64,000 bases of DNA from Prochlorococcus sp. AG-347-M23 (GCA_003278855.1 QCCU01000002.1:1-64000); one strand, 5' to 3'; numbered from the stretch's first letter, positions 51,617-61,170 are shown. The notes: generated from the letters alone by a model not told the origin. Numbers and translations: made by a program.

Positions 51617-52936
51617 TTAGGCTACTTCATCTTCAAAATTATTTAAATCATTAAACTTCTTCTTCATAGTTGGATTATTTTTAGTTAATTTCTTTACTGT
51701 CAAATCTTGAGATTTGCTGTCAGCAGATAAAAGATGTTTTTTTGAGAGAACTAAAGCTTCTTTAGTTTTTTGTAAATGGGTTATTGATTTATCAATTTCT
51801 GAAATTGCATCATTAAATCTATCCTGGGCAAGTGAAACATTTTTACCAACTGCATTTTTGAATTGCTCCAGAGTACTTTCAAAATTAGTTATGTCAAAAT
51901 TCTCACGTTTCATTAAATCAATTTGTAATTTGTATTTTAAGGTTTCCATAGATGCATTTCTTAGCAGAGAAATAATGGGCAAGAAAAATTGAGGTCTTAT
52001 GACATACATTTTTGGGAATCTATGAGAAACATCTACTATGCCAGCATTATATAGTTCACTATCTGGTTCTAGAAGGGATACGAGAACAGCATATTCACAA
52101 GATTTTTGTCTTCTATCTTTATCTAATTCTTTTAAGAAATCTTCGTTTTTTCTTTTATTAGTTCCATTTAAACTTTCATTCTTCATCTCAAACATTATGG
52201 ATACGACTTCGGTTTTATTTTCATCAAATTCTCTAAATATATAGTCACCTTTACTTCCTGAAGTGGCATCATTATCCTTTTCGAAATATGAGTTTTTAAA
52301 CGCAGACGCACGATTCAAATTAAATTGGGTTTCGCAATGGATTTCTAAGGTTTCGCCTACCATCTTTGTAGATAATCTAGATTTCATTTCTCTTAATTCC
52401 TGAATAGTCAGGTCCCTTTCACTAATTTTGCTTTTAAACTTTTCTTCAATTAATTTTTCATTAATTGAATGTTCAAGCCTCATCTTTTCAATGGAATTTG
52501 TTAGCGATGAATTCTCTTTTTCTAAATTAGTAACAGCTTCACTAACTTTGTTTTTTAAAGATAATTCTGATATTAAAGACTGGTTTTTAATTTCATCCTT
52601 CAACTTGATTAATTCATTATTTAATGAATTAATTTTATTTGTTGCTTGATTTTTTAAATCATTCAGGGCATTTGTTTTCTTTTCTTCAGCGATTTTTAAT
52701 TTAGATTCAAGAGTTTGGATCTCAGACTCTTTAATCCGATTCTGCTCTATTAACTGTATTTTTAACTCACGTTTTAAAATTTCCAATGCTTTTTTATTAT
52801 CTTCTTCAGCCAAGATAAGTCTTTCTTTTATTTGTTTATTAAATTCTTCGTCTTTTATCTGAAGAAGTATTTCTTCAAAGCTGCTTGGATCAATTCGGAA
52901 AGTTTTGCCGCATGAAGGACATTTAATATCTTTCAT
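51617..52936 (-). CDS. DUF2130 zinc-ribbon/coiled-coil protein
   Basis: A 439-residue protein: N-terminal CPSCGKTF zinc ribbon (one CxxC), a long coiled coil (roughly 25-190), and the DUF2130 domain (MKSRLSTKMVGETLEIHCETQFN, GDYIFREFDENKTEVVSIMFEMKNES, CEYAVLVSLLEPDSELYNAGI). The EMKNE and VxxMFEMK pattern resembles PD-(D/E)xK nuclease-like folds, which suggests nucleic-acid binding. No biological role assigned. Confidence 0.82.
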   Translation of the reverse strand: MKDIKCPSCGKTFRIDPSSFEEILLQIKDEEFNKQIKERLILAEEDNKKALEILKRELKIQLIEQNRIKESEIQTLESKLKIAEEKKTNALNDLKNQATNKINSLNNELIKLKDEIKNQSLISELSLKNKVSEAVTNLEKENSSLTNSIEKMRLEHSINEKLIEEKFKSKISERDLTIQELREMKSRLSTKMVGETLEIHCETQFNLNRASAFKNSYFEKDNDATSGSKGDYIFREFDENKTEVVSIMFEMKNESLNGTNKRKNEDFLKELDKDRRQKSCEYAVLVSLLEPDSELYNAGIVDVSHRFPKMYVIRPQFFLPIISLLRNASMETLKYKLQIDLMKRENFDITNFESTLEQFKNAVGKNVSLAQDRFNDAISEIDKSITHLQKTKEALVLSKKHLLSADSKSQDLTVKKLTKNNPTMKKKFNDLNNFEDEVA

Positions 52937-53067
52937 TTTTTAATTACAAAATTAATATTAGAAAGGATTTAATATTCGAATTATGTAAAAAGAATATTAT
53001 TCTTGACTAAGAATAAACAATGTACCAATATTATGCATTAAAAAATAAAGTAATTATTCAATAAAAG

Positions 53068-53436
53068 TTATATTAATCCTGATTCCTTAAGAATATTTAT
53101 TTTATTTGCTAATTCTATATCTGCAGAAGATATTGAGCGGTCTAAAGTTTTGTGAGATGAAACTGTGTAACCACTGTCATCAACAAATTCGTCTTCCCCA
53201 TCTTTTAAGTGCGCATTTTCATTTTGGAGATCTTTAAAATTGTCCGACTTGAATATATTTGACTTGCTGATATTACTATATCCAAAATTCGCAATTCCTC
53301 TGGCATCTAATGCTTCCTCAACTAATATTCCAACGACTTTAGATCTACTTATAGATTCGCTCTTGGATATTTCATCAATAATTTCAAGTACTCTTTTTCT
53401 AGGAAGATATCCTATCCTTTTAACTTTATTTTCCAT
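53068..53436 (-). CDS. Ribbon-helix-helix-like protein, 122 aa
   Basis: N-terminal KRIGYLPRKRVLEIIDEISK and SESISRSKVVGILVEEALDARG look like a CopG/MetJ-type ribbon-helix-helix: a basic strand, then two helices with the SxSRSKVV turn. The Asn/Asp-rich remainder is probably disordered. It may be a DNA-binding regulator. Confidence 0.6.
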   Translation of the reverse strand: MENKVKRIGYLPRKRVLEIIDEISKSESISRSKVVGILVEEALDARGIANFGYSNISKSNIFKSDNFKDLQNENAHLKDGEDEFVDDSGYTVSSHKTLDRSISSADIELANKINILKESGLI

Positions 53437-53663
53437 GAGTCTTTACATATGTCAATATTGTAACACTTCTGTCAAATCCAATCAGATTTTGATTAGTAGC
53501 ACTTATTTATAAATTTAAATAGTAGGATTAAAGTATAATTTAAAGAACACTCATTCAAAGTTATTTCTCAAATACTCATGGGGATACTTTAAATGCTTCT
53601 TCTAATAACTTTTTCAATTTGGTTCTGATTTTTGAAATTGTCTAAATTTAAATTCCAAATATT

Positions 53664-53867
53664 ATGAAAGATAAACTATATGATAATGCTGATAGCTTTG
53701 CAATGTCATTTGATGAGGAATGGGAAAATGTTGATTGTAATGATATACGATTAAAGATGGATAAGATATTAGAACTTTTATCAGATCATCCTTTTTTGAT
53801 ATCTAATCCTGAAAATGCTAGAAAAATGGCAGAATTTAGGATATTTTCATTAAAAAAATTTCAATAA
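53664..53867 (+). CDS. Hypothetical acidic protein, 67 aa
   Basis: MKDKLYDNADSFAMSFDEEW then NDIRLKMDKILELLSDHPFL and ARKMAEFRIFSLKKFQ. Acidic, helical, soluble. Similar style to the other small helical proteins of this region. No family recognised. Confidence 0.55.
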   Translation: MKDKLYDNADSFAMSFDEEWENVDCNDIRLKMDKILELLSDHPFLISNPENARKMAEFRIFSLKKFQ

Positions 53868-53928
53868 TTATTTTATCTTTTTTAAAGATAATTAATTTTA
53901 ATTACTTAAGATTTAAATAGTTGGCGAA

Positions 53929-54087
53929 TTAAAAAAATCCCTTACTGTATAAAAATATTATTATGCCAATAATTGGACCTATCCCAAAAACAAAGAGTAC
54001 TAATTTTGCAGAATTTTTCGTTTGACCTAATTTTTGATCACTTAAATTTGAATTAGTTTGTTTTTTTTTGGATTTTTTCTTTTTCAT
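53929..54087 (-). CDS. Single-pass membrane microprotein with Lys-rich start, 52 aa
   Basis: ATG at 54087; Lys-rich MKKKKSKKKQTNSNLSDQK, then a helix (LVLFVFGIGPIIGIIIFLY) near the C-terminus ending SKGFF. Function unknown. Confidence 0.5.
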   Translation of the reverse strand: MKKKKSKKKQTNSNLSDQKLGQTKNSAKLVLFVFGIGPIIGIIIFLYSKGFF

Positions 54088-54223
54088 GAAAGATATATTA
54101 GTATAATTCGACTTTAAAAGATTTTGATATGTTATAGGGCTTTAAAAAATTTTTCAAATTGACAAAACCTATATGGGAGTCAAAAAAGATCGTATTGTAT
54201 AATGTTAAGAATATAAAGGAAAT

Positions 54224-54421
54224 ATGAGTGCAACTAAGAGAGAGGAAGTTTGTTCTCACCTTAGATATATAAGGTTAGAGCTTAGAGAGATGCATCAAAT
54301 GCTCATCAAAGAAGATTTGTTGCCAGATCTTAATGAAGCAAAGGAAGTACTCGCTCAGCTTGATGCTTTATTGGATTTATTATCGGAAAAAAAAGTAACA
54401 AAGATAAAAAGCCAATTTTGA
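54224..54421 (+). CDS. Small helical protein, 65 aa
   Basis: MSATKREEVCSHLRYIRLEL then REMHQMLIKEDLLPDLNEAK and LAQLDALLDLLSEKK. It shares LR...L..MH and the LP..xEA...LD.LL.L pattern with the protein on the other strand at 55672-55848. Function unknown. Confidence 0.6.
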   Translation: MSATKREEVCSHLRYIRLELREMHQMLIKEDLLPDLNEAKEVLAQLDALLDLLSEKKVTKIKSQF

Positions 54422-54445
54422 GAGTTTTCAGTTAAATTGATTGTA

Positions 54446-54640
54446 TTAAAGATAATTTGTAGCTGATTCTATTTTTTTTCTATTGTCGTGCATCTGTTCT
54501 AATTCATTGTAAATTTCTTTAATTTGGATTTGTATTAGATCGGTCGCATGTATATTACTTAACGCATCTAATGTTGATAGAAGGCTTTCTTTGGCTTCAA
54601 TTAAATGTCTACATTCTTTACTGCCTGCTTCGTAAGACAT
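54446..54640 (-). CDS. Small helical protein, 64 aa
   Basis: MSYEAGSKECRHLIEAKESL then LSTLDALSNIHATDLIQIQI and ELEQMHDNRKKIESATN. Convergent with the 65-aa gene, 24 bp apart. Soluble and probably alpha-helical. Unrecognised. Confidence 0.55.
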   Translation of the reverse strand: MSYEAGSKECRHLIEAKESLLSTLDALSNIHATDLIQIQIKEIYNELEQMHDNRKKIESATNYL

Positions 54641-54783
54641 AGGATTATTATAAAGAAAATCATTATCCTAAATATATTAAAAATTCTTCCGTATTGCTTG
54701 ATACTCTTATTAAATCAACGCTTATTATTGTAATTTTCAATACAGAATAAGAAATTATTTTTACTAAGATTCAATAAAAACAA

Positions 54784-54966
54784 ATGCAAGAAAACTCCAA
54801 AGATTATAAATTCTGTATTAAGTTGGCACTAGATAATGCAAAAAAAAGAATTAAATTATTAGATAATTTTGATAAAAAATGTGTTTTTGAAGAATATAAA
54901 GAATGGATTAATGATGGTTTAAATAAGCACACGGTTTTACTACTAAGAGATGATCCGATCATCTAG
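54784..54966 (+). CDS. Small helical protein, 60 aa
   Basis: MQENSKDYKFCIKLALDNAK then KRIKLLDNFDKKCVFEEYKE and WINDGLNKHTVLLLRDDPII. Two cysteines, amphipathic helices, no membrane segment. Unrecognised. Confidence 0.5.
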   Translation: MQENSKDYKFCIKLALDNAKKRIKLLDNFDKKCVFEEYKEWINDGLNKHTVLLLRDDPII

Positions 54967-54986
54967 GCAAGATGTGAAAATGTTTT

Positions 54987-55082
54987 TTAAAACTTTTTAC
55001 TGGAAGTAACCCTAAACAAAAAATAAAGACTTACGATAAAAATTACTGACAGAATAAATGTTAATGATGAAAAACTATCCAT
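54987..55082 (-). CDS. Single-pass membrane microprotein, 31 aa
   Basis: MDSFSSLTFILSVIFIVSLY followed by FLFRVTSSKKF: one transmembrane helix with a basic end. Supported only by start, length and hydrophobicity. Confidence 0.45.
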   Translation of the reverse strand: MDSFSSLTFILSVIFIVSLYFLFRVTSSKKF

Positions 55083-55141
55083 ATCTATATTAATTATAAA
55101 ATTTATTTAACTATAGCAGTTAAGTTTAATTAGTCCTGCAT

Positions 55142-55270
55142 TCAGTTTTCTTTGAAAAGTGAAAGAATAAATTTATTCAAACTTTCTTTTTCTAGAAATA
55201 TTTTTTTCTTCTTATAGGTCTTTAATTTCTTAAAAATTAAATCAACTAAGTGTTCTGATTTTGGAGTCAT
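55142..55270 (-). CDS. Small basic helical protein, 42 aa
   Basis: MTPKSEHLVDLIFKKLKTYK then KKKIFLEKESLNKFILSLFK. Strongly basic, helical. Lies 9 bp downstream of the stop of the lipoprotein gene at 55280, so the two are likely cotranscribed. Confidence 0.45.
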   Translation of the reverse strand: MTPKSEHLVDLIFKKLKTYKKKKIFLEKESLNKFILSLFKEN

Positions 55271-55279
55271 ATATTAAAT

Positions 55280-55630
55280 TTATTTTTCCAATAAATAAAT
55301 TTTCTCTTCACCTATTTTATCTGGCTTTGTTATTTTACATCCTTTATCTTTTTGCATATTGCAATCTTTTGTGGCAGGAACAGATTTCCAGGTACAAATT
55401 TTTTCTTGGGATTCTTCTTTTAAAATATTCCATCCATCATCTAAGTATTCTTTAATACCATCCTCTCCACAAGAAAACTTTATTTCCATTCTTTTCTTTT
55501 CTAAATTAGGATTATCCTCTATATTTTTTTCCAAATTATTTGTGGGATACTCTTTATTGGTGGATGTCCTACAAGAAATTAAGAATATTGCTATTAGAAT
55601 TAACATAGGAAATTGTCTTATTATTTTCAT
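55280..55630 (-). CDS. Lipoprotein, 116 aa
   Basis: Signal peptide MKIIRQFPMLILIAIFLISC ending in a lipobox (LISC). The mature part is polar with CGEDGIKEYLDDGWNILKEE and five further cysteines (EKICTW, KDCNMQ, GCKITK) that may form disulfides or bind metal. Located in the outer face of the inner membrane or outer membrane. Role unknown. Confidence 0.65.
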   Translation of the reverse strand: MKIIRQFPMLILIAIFLISCRTSTNKEYPTNNLEKNIEDNPNLEKKRMEIKFSCGEDGIKEYLDDGWNILKEESQEKICTWKSVPATKDCNMQKDKGCKITKPDKIGEEKIYLLEK

Positions 55631-55671
55631 TTTTTTAACTTTTGATGATTCTAAATTATTGAAATTATAGT

Positions 55672-55848
55672 TTATTTTGATTCTATTAACTTTAATAGTT
55701 TATCCATTTTATTCATCAGGTCTTTTACCTCATCTGGCTTCGGTAATATTAATCCTTCCGTAACTTGTAAATGCATGTTCTTTAAATTTTGCCTCAAATC
55801 TTTTAAATGCATTTTTACGTTTTCTTTCTTTTGTTTTATATCAGTCAT
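55672..55848 (-). CDS. Small helical protein, 58 aa
   Basis: MTDIKQKKENVKMHLKDLRQ then NLKNMHLQVTEGLILPKPDE and VKDLMNKMDKLLKLIESK. Related to the 65-aa protein at 54224: LR...L..MH, then LP...E and LxxLL near the end. Found between the lipoprotein and the 148-aa gene. Function unknown. Confidence 0.55.
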   Translation of the reverse strand: MTDIKQKKENVKMHLKDLRQNLKNMHLQVTEGLILPKPDEVKDLMNKMDKLLKLIESK

Positions 55849-55929
55849 GGGAATAGAATTTAAACTTTATTAAACTTAAAGTTACTATCATAATATTGAG
55901 ATGCTTATTTAAAGAGAATAATTCAAAAT

Positions 55930-56376
55930 TTAATTTTTTAAATTTTCTATTTCATAGATTTCTTCGCCACCATAACAAAAATTTGTAGATAACATTTTTA
56001 TTTCTCTATTATTAATTCCGATTGTATTTTTATTTTTAATAATATAATTTTTAGCAATCGCTTCACAATCTAATTTATTTTTTGCATGTTTAATAACTGG
56101 ATAAAAATATGCCAATGTAGTAATTACAAATAAAAATATTATTACTGATTCTTTTTCATTTTTAATAAATTCTTTAGATGTTTTTTTGGCTTTTAATATT
56201 TTTATTAGTAATTTATCTGGTAATCCTATTTGAACAAATAATAACTCTACCCACCATGGAAGATCCTTATCTTTCTTTTTCTTTGAGTTTGAGGAAGTAT
56301 TCATTTTCTTAGCTTCATAGTTTTGGTCTTTCAGTTCTTTAGGATTAGTTGTTTCTTTTTTGTTCATATCATCCAA
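55930..56376 (-). CDS. Membrane protein with paired cysteines, 148 aa
   Basis: A charged N-terminal half (residues 1-60), a transmembrane helix (SVIIFLFVITTLAYFYPV), and an extramembrane end with LDCEAIAKNYIIKNKNTIG and a final Cys in STNFCYGGEE. Like the 85-aa protein at 24740, one helix is followed by a two-Cys domain. Function unknown. Confidence 0.6.
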   Translation of the reverse strand: MDDMNKKETTNPKELKDQNYEAKKMNTSSNSKKKKDKDLPWWVELLFVQIGLPDKLLIKILKAKKTSKEFIKNEKESVIIFLFVITTLAYFYPVIKHAKNKLDCEAIAKNYIIKNKNTIGINNREIKMLSTNFCYGGEEIYEIENLKN

Positions 56377-56494
56377 TGATTTATTTGGAATGTAGAGGTT
56401 TTATTTTGATTTGGAAACTATATCTTTATTTTATAAGTTTTAATTTAATTTATCTATCAATTGAGTATTGTTAATCTGTATTTAGAAATTTTAA

Positions 56495-56764
56495 ATGGCA
56501 AAAAAAAGAAGGAAGCTAAATAAAGATTTTGAGAGAAAAATATATTCATCAAAAAAAAATGTCGAATTAGTACTGGCAAAAATCTATGATATCGATGATG
56601 AAGACATACAAAAAGAATATATGATTGCCTTTAACAAAGTGGTCTACTTATATGATGAATTAAAAGAAGATTACGAACTACAAGGATTTTCTGATAATTC
56701 TGAAGAACTTCTCACAAGCTATAAAAATGCATTTAAACTTTTCGAATCAGAATTTGAAATTTAA
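56495..56764 (+). CDS. Hypothetical protein, 89 aa
   Basis: Basic start MAKKRRKLNKDFERKIYSSK, then acidic helices YDIDDEDIQKEYMIAFNKVV and ELKEDYELQGFSDNSEELL. Possibly nucleic-acid binding by its start. Unrecognised. Confidence 0.55.
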   Translation: MAKKRRKLNKDFERKIYSSKKNVELVLAKIYDIDDEDIQKEYMIAFNKVVYLYDELKEDYELQGFSDNSEELLTSYKNAFKLFESEFEI

Positions 56765-56777
56765 ATTCAATTTCTAA

Positions 56778-56984
56778 TTACCGTTTGTAAGGGGTTACAG
56801 GTATGTCAATTAGCTTTCCTTTTTGGAGATCAGATCTTTTCTCTTGTAAATTTTTGATACATAAAGATACTCTTTTCTCCTTTGCGCAAAATATTTTTAT
56901 TTTGTAATCAGTAAGTGATAATGATTCATTACTAAATGAAAAAAAGGCCAATAAAAACGTAAAAAAATTTAATACCAATTTCAT
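56778..56984 (-). CDS. Exported hypothetical protein, 68 aa
   Basis: Signal peptide MKLVLNFFTFLLAFFSFSNE, then a basic domain with two cysteines (KIFCAKEKRVSLCIKNLQEK). Short secreted Cys-containing peptide; function unknown. Confidence 0.55.
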   Translation of the reverse strand: MKLVLNFFTFLLAFFSFSNESLSLTDYKIKIFCAKEKRVSLCIKNLQEKRSDLQKGKLIDIPVTPYKR

Positions 56985-57024
56985 TTGTTCTCTCCTAACT
57001 ATTTTCTAATACCCTTTAATTTAA

Positions 57025-57303
57025 TTACTTTTTATTATAAAGATCTATGATTTCTTTTAATTCATTTTTACTTAACTCTGTTGAAATAAAAACTTCTTGA
57101 GCAGTATTACCCTTTCTTGCAATTGCTTTATATCCGTTTATAGTTTTCACTGACAATCTAATTATCAATTTAGAGGATCTTCCCCTGGCTCTTGAAATAA
57201 CAGCTGGAGTTATTGTCTTGATATTATTTTCGAGTGCTAATTTTTGAAGTATTGGAATTAGACCCTCTATATTTGTACTATGATTTAAAACTAACCTTCC
57301 CAA
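57025..57303 (-). CDS. DUF2103 family protein
   Basis: A 92-residue protein starting MGRLVLNHSTNIEGLIPILQ, with ITPAVISRARGRSSKLIIRL and AIARKGNTAQEVFISTELSK, typical of the cyanobacterial/plastid DUF2103 family found near petN. Basic and soluble; function unknown. Confidence 0.75.
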   Translation of the reverse strand: MGRLVLNHSTNIEGLIPILQKLALENNIKTITPAVISRARGRSSKLIIRLSVKTINGYKAIARKGNTAQEVFISTELSKNELKEIIDLYNKK

Positions 57304-57420
57304 TTTAATTTTATTTCGATTCTATTGGGAAAATTTTGTTTCTGAGAAATTAACTTTAGCTTTAAAATGATTAAAAAATTTTTGAAGTTCTGTTATATTT
57401 ATAAAAACGATTAAATTCTA

Positions 57421-57522
57421 ATGATCTTTCAAATAGGCTGGGCAGCATTGGCTGCTATTTTTACTTTTTCAATTGCCATGGTTGTTTGGGGAAGAAATGG
57501 GGACGGATCAATTGACATATGA
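57421..57522 (+). CDS. petN: Cytochrome b6f subunit VIII
   Basis: A 33-residue single-helix subunit of the cytochrome b6f complex, encoded as [20 protein letters not shown] followed by [13 protein letters not shown]. The end [10 protein letters not shown] is the family signature. PetN is needed for stability of the complex in thylakoids. The stop overlaps the start of a further 48-codon ORF. Confidence 0.95.
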
Positions 57523-57665
57523 TTTCATTTTTAACTTATGAAGTCTATTTAAGTAAATTTCTTATCTTAACATCGTTTGTTTTGCTCATATTCATAACAT
57601 TAGCTGTAATTTATATATCCTATATCTCTTGGAAAGATAAAAAAAGAATAAAAAAAAAGTTATAA
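57519..57665 (+). CDS. Single-pass membrane protein coupled to petN, 48 aa
   Basis: ATG at 57519 overlaps the petN TGA (ATGA), which often couples translation. [20 protein letters not shown] continues as one transmembrane helix ([17 protein letters not shown]) with a Lys-rich C-terminus. Its stop overlaps the 3' end of convergent thf1. Might be a thylakoid assembly factor; unproven. Confidence 0.55.
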
Positions 57666-58319
57666 TTTTTTTTGGTTTTTTTTCTTATCCTTGATTCTGA
57701 GCTCTTCAATCAATTCTTTTGCTTGTTCCATTTTTGATATGCTGCTTTTGTAGATTCCAATATCTTTTTCTGCTTTATTAGCAGATAAGCTTAACTTCTC
57801 AAAAATATCAGAGGTCATCTTATTTTTATCTGATTCATTTTTCTCTTTGAAACCTTGGGAGTTTGAAATTAATATATATATCCCTAAGTTCAAAATCCTT
57901 GAAGGATAAAGATTAGAATTACTTTTTTCTATTAATAATTTTAAAATATCTTTAGATGTTTTATCCTTAAATTCTTTTTGAGACTTTTTAGATATTTCAT
58001 TAATTTCCTTCGCCTCAAAATTTGTAGAACTGCATAAAGATTCAAAAAGTAGATCCAAGTGTTTTTCAGGTTGATATCCTTTCATTAATTCTTTGAATGT
58101 TTCGGTGAGGCCGACACAAAAAAGATAATCTTGCGCAAATTCATTTTGATGGTTCAAAAGATTAAGTTCGACAAGCATTTCATCAACTATTCTTTTATAT
58201 AAACCTGGAATGACGTAAGGAAATTTTTCATGAAATAACTTTTTGCTATCTGAAACAGTCAATTTTTCTTTCAATTTTTTATATGTAAACCTTAATAAGG
58301 TTAGCGTATGTTGACTCAA
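57660..58319 (-). CDS. thf1: Thylakoid formation protein Thf1/Psb29
   Basis: A 219-residue protein needed for thylakoid formation and for photosystem II repair, associated with FtsH. Conserved blocks: [60 protein letters not shown] and [18 protein letters not shown]. The C-terminal coiled coil is present. It is convergent with the petN pair, and clpP and ftsH follow. Confidence 0.93.
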   Translation of the reverse strand: MSQHTLTLLRFTYKKLKEKLTVSDSKKLFHEKFPYVIPGLYKRIVDEMLVELNLLNHQNEFAQDYLFCVGLTETFKELMKGYQPEKHLDLLFESLCSSTNFEAKEINEISKKSQKEFKDKTSKDILKLLIEKSNSNLYPSRILNLGIYILISNSQGFKEKNESDKNKMTSDIFEKLSLSANKAEKDIGIYKSSISKMEQAKELIEELRIKDKKKNQKKL

Positions 58320-58354
58320 TATCGTTAATATCTAATAAACAGATAAATATTATT

Positions 58355-58942
58355 ATGATCCCTTTAGTTTTAGAAGAATCGGGCGGTAGTGAAAGAGTCT
58401 TTGATATTTATTCGAGGCTATTAAGAGAGAGAATAATCTTTTTGGGAGAACAAGTTACTAGTGAAACTGCTAATAGAATTGTTGCTCAATTATTGTTCCT
58501 CGAGGCAGAGGATCCAGATAAGGACATCTATATGTACATAAATTCACCTGGCGGATCCGTATATGACGGATTGGGTATCTTTGACACAATGCAACATGTA
58601 AAGCCTGACATTCATACAGTTTGTGTTGGCTTAGCAGCTAGTATGGGCGCATTTTTGCTTGCTGCAGGTACTAAAGGTAAAAGAAGCAGCCTTAGACATT
58701 CAAGAATAATGATTCATCAACCACTTGGAGGTGCTAGAGGGCAAGCAAGTGATATAAGAATTCAAGCAGATGAAATTTTGTTCTTAAAAGAACGACTAAA
58801 TACTGAATTATCAGAAAGAACAGGAAAAGATTATGAAACTATTAGAGAGGATACTGATAGAGATTTTTATATGTCCCCAAAGGAAGCTGTAGAGTACGGT
58901 TTAATTGATCTGGTTTTAGATAAGAAACCAATAAAAATTTAG
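58355..58942 (+). CDS. clpP: ATP-dependent Clp protease proteolytic subunit
   Basis: A 195-residue ClpP with the catalytic Ser in [13 protein letters not shown], His in [12 protein letters not shown] and Asp in [26 protein letters not shown] is the conserved entry. It forms the tetradecameric peptidase with Clp ATPases. Cyanobacteria have several ClpP paralogues; this one keeps the full triad. Convergent with ftsH, 4-bp overlap. Confidence 0.95.
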   Translation: MIPLVLEESGGSERVFDIYSRLLRERIIFLGEQVTSETANRIVAQLLFLEAEDPDKDIYMYINSPGGSVYDGLGIFDTMQHVKPDIHTVCVGLAASMGAFLLAAGTKGKRSSLRHSRIMIHQPLGGARGQASDIRIQADEILFLKERLNTELSERTGKDYETIREDTDRDFYMSPKEAVEYGLIDLVLDKKPIKI

Positions 58943-60852
58943 CTTAATAATTGAGGTGTTCTCTCTTTCTCAGGAATTTTGGTGAATTTGGAGAGAATAC
59001 TTACAAATTCATCACCATCTAATGTTTCTTTTTCGATTAATAGGTCAACTATCTTATCCATAGCTTCTCTATTTTTGCTTACTATATCGTAGGTTTCTTT
59101 ATAACATTCTTTGACCATTATTCTTACACTTTCATCTATTTGTTTAGAGATTGAATCAGAAACTTCACTTCTAGTCATTAAATCTCTACCAACAAATACT
59201 TCTTGATTACCACTTTCTAAAGCTATCGGACCTAAATTACTCATTCCAAATCTAGTAACCATTTGGCGGGCCATTGAAGCAACTTGTTGAAAATCACCTC
59301 CAGCTCCTGTTGTAATCTCACCTTCTCCAAAAACTACATCTTCAGCAGCTCTTCCACCTAAAGCACCCATTATCCTAGCTTTTAATTGCGCCCTGCTAAC
59401 AAGAGTTTGTTCATCATCTGGGGTAAACCAAGTTAATCCTTTAGCTTGACCTCTTGGAATGACGGTAACTTTTTGAACAGGATCATGGGCTTTGACAAGT
59501 GAACCTATGAGAGCATGGCCAACTTCATGATAAGCAATTAATCTTTTGCTTCTACCATCTGTTAACGGAGAACCTTCCATTCCTGCGACAATCCTATCTA
59601 CAGAGTCATCAATTTCTGAGATACTTATAGATTCTTTTCTCCTCCTGGCAGTTAATATAGCAGCCTCATTTAATAAATTTGCTAAATCTGCTCCGGTAAA
59701 ACCTGGGGTTCTTCTCGCAATGCTTTCAAGCGTTAAATCCTCTTGAAGTTTTTTATTCCTTGCATGAACTTCCAATATTGATAGTCTGCCCTTGATATCA
59801 GGTGCATCTACAGTTACCTGTCTATCAAATCTACCTGGTCTCATTAGCGCTGAGTCTAGAACATCGGGCCTGTTTGTGGCTGCAATTATTATTATGCCAC
59901 TATTACCTTCAAAACCATCCATTTCAGTAAGTAATTGATTGAGAGTTTGTTCTCTCTCATCATTACCTCCACCAATACCTGCGCCTCTTTGTCTTCCGAC
60001 TGCATCGATTTCATCAATAAAAATTAAACATGGACTATTCTCTTTAGCTCTTTTGAAAAGGTCTCTAACTCTACTAGCCCCAACACCAACAAACATTTCA
60101 ACAAATTCAGAACCTGATAATGAGAAGAATGGTACACCGGCTTCTCCTGCAATTGCTTTAGCTAAGAGGGTCTTACCAGTACCAGGAGGTCCTACCAATA
60201 GAACGCCTTTGGGAATTCTTGCTCCTACAGAAGTAAATTTTTCTGGTTTTTTCAGAAAAGTGACAACTTCTTGCAAATCCTGTTTAGCTTCATTAACGCC
60301 TGCAACATCATCGAATACAACTCCTGTTTCAGCTTCCATTGCAAATCTTGCTTTAGTTTTTCCAAACTGCATTGCTTGGCCAGGACCTCCAGGCATACCA
60401 TTTGACCTCCTAGCTAACAAAATTAAGCCTCCAATTAAGATAGCCGGGAAGAGTAAATTACCTAAAATTCCTAATGCAGGAGGAGCTGTTTTTATAGGAT
60501 GAACATCAAAACTAATTCCCTCATTTTTTAAAACATTTATAAGTTCTGGTGTTAAGCCGGGAAGATCTACACGCAACCTTTGAACTTTATTATCTAAATC
60601 CGAATCTATTGTCTCTATAACTGCATTTCTGCCTCCCTCAAAAATATCAACAGAAGTAACCCTTCCGGAATTAATGTAATCTAAAAATCTGCCGTAACTA
60701 ACTCTTGCTACCGCTGAATTTCTTGGTGCAACGGTAGTGCCATTAGATTTAAGCGAATCAACGTTGCTTGAAGATAAAAATTGGTAGGAAAGTGCTATTA
60801 CTAAAAGTATAGGTAAAGCCCATAAAATTAATGTTTTAAATTTTTGATTCAT
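58939..60852 (-). CDS. ftsH: ATP-dependent zinc metalloprotease FtsH
   Basis: A 637-residue membrane protease. ATG at 60852 ([20 protein letters not shown]) is preferred to the TTG 18 bp upstream. Two N-terminal membrane segments, then the AAA domain with Walker [17 protein letters not shown], Walker [12 protein letters not shown] and SRH, and zinc protease HEVGH ([11 protein letters not shown]). Cyanobacterial FtsH complexes degrade damaged D1 in photosystem II repair, fitting its neighbour thf1. Which of the four FtsH paralogues this is cannot be decided here. Confidence 0.95.
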   Translation of the reverse strand: MNQKFKTLILWALPILLVIALSYQFLSSSNVDSLKSNGTTVAPRNSAVARVSYGRFLDYINSGRVTSVDIFEGGRNAVIETIDSDLDNKVQRLRVDLPGLTPELINVLKNEGISFDVHPIKTAPPALGILGNLLFPAILIGGLILLARRSNGMPGGPGQAMQFGKTKARFAMEAETGVVFDDVAGVNEAKQDLQEVVTFLKKPEKFTSVGARIPKGVLLVGPPGTGKTLLAKAIAGEAGVPFFSLSGSEFVEMFVGVGASRVRDLFKRAKENSPCLIFIDEIDAVGRQRGAGIGGGNDEREQTLNQLLTEMDGFEGNSGIIIIAATNRPDVLDSALMRPGRFDRQVTVDAPDIKGRLSILEVHARNKKLQEDLTLESIARRTPGFTGADLANLLNEAAILTARRRKESISISEIDDSVDRIVAGMEGSPLTDGRSKRLIAYHEVGHALIGSLVKAHDPVQKVTVIPRGQAKGLTWFTPDDEQTLVSRAQLKARIMGALGGRAAEDVVFGEGEITTGAGGDFQQVASMARQMVTRFGMSNLGPIALESGNQEVFVGRDLMTRSEVSDSISKQIDESVRIMVKECYKETYDIVSKNREAMDKIVDLLIEKETLDGDEFVSILSKFTKIPEKERTPQLLS

Positions 60853-60959
60853 TAATTTGTAGAAAGTCAATTCTAGGATTCTAGAATGAATCAGTGCATT
60901 TCGTTGATATTTTTTCTAACTTTATGCTTATACTACTCTTTAATGTATCTAATTTATAA

Positions 60960-61169
60960 ATGAAATTTGAGATCAACGATAAGGTTAAGTTGATTGCGCC
61001 AGTCTCTTACTTGAAGACTTCAGATAATATGCCGATGTTAAGACCACCTGATCTAGTGGCAATTGATGAAATAGGGGAAATCCTCTCAATTAAGTCTCCA
61101 GAGACTGTTGAAGTAAAGTTTAGAAGAGGTTCGTTTTTAATAGATATTGATAAGATTGAGAAAAACTAA
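60960..61169 (+). CDS. sipA: SipA (NblS-interacting protein A, DUF3148)
   Basis: A 69-residue SH3-like beta protein with the family core YLKTSDNMPMLRPPDLVAID and VEVKFRRGSFLIDIDKIEK. SipA binds the NblS/Hik33 sensor kinase that controls stress and Hli responses in cyanobacteria. Divergent from ftsH, convergent with the M16 genes. Confidence 0.85.
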   Translation: MKFEINDKVKLIAPVSYLKTSDNMPMLRPPDLVAIDEIGEILSIKSPETVEVKFRRGSFLIDIDKIEKN

Positions 61170-61170
61170 T

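Noticed and set aside
52990..53004. Palindrome AAGAATATTATTCTT before the DUF2130 gene
   Set aside because: Such short AT-rich palindromes are expected by chance in this base composition; no second copy was seen near a related gene.
59939..60502. A long plus-strand frame inside ftsH
   Set aside because: It is antisense to the AAA domain of ftsH; low-complexity Pro/Ser composition is typical of mirrored coding sequence.
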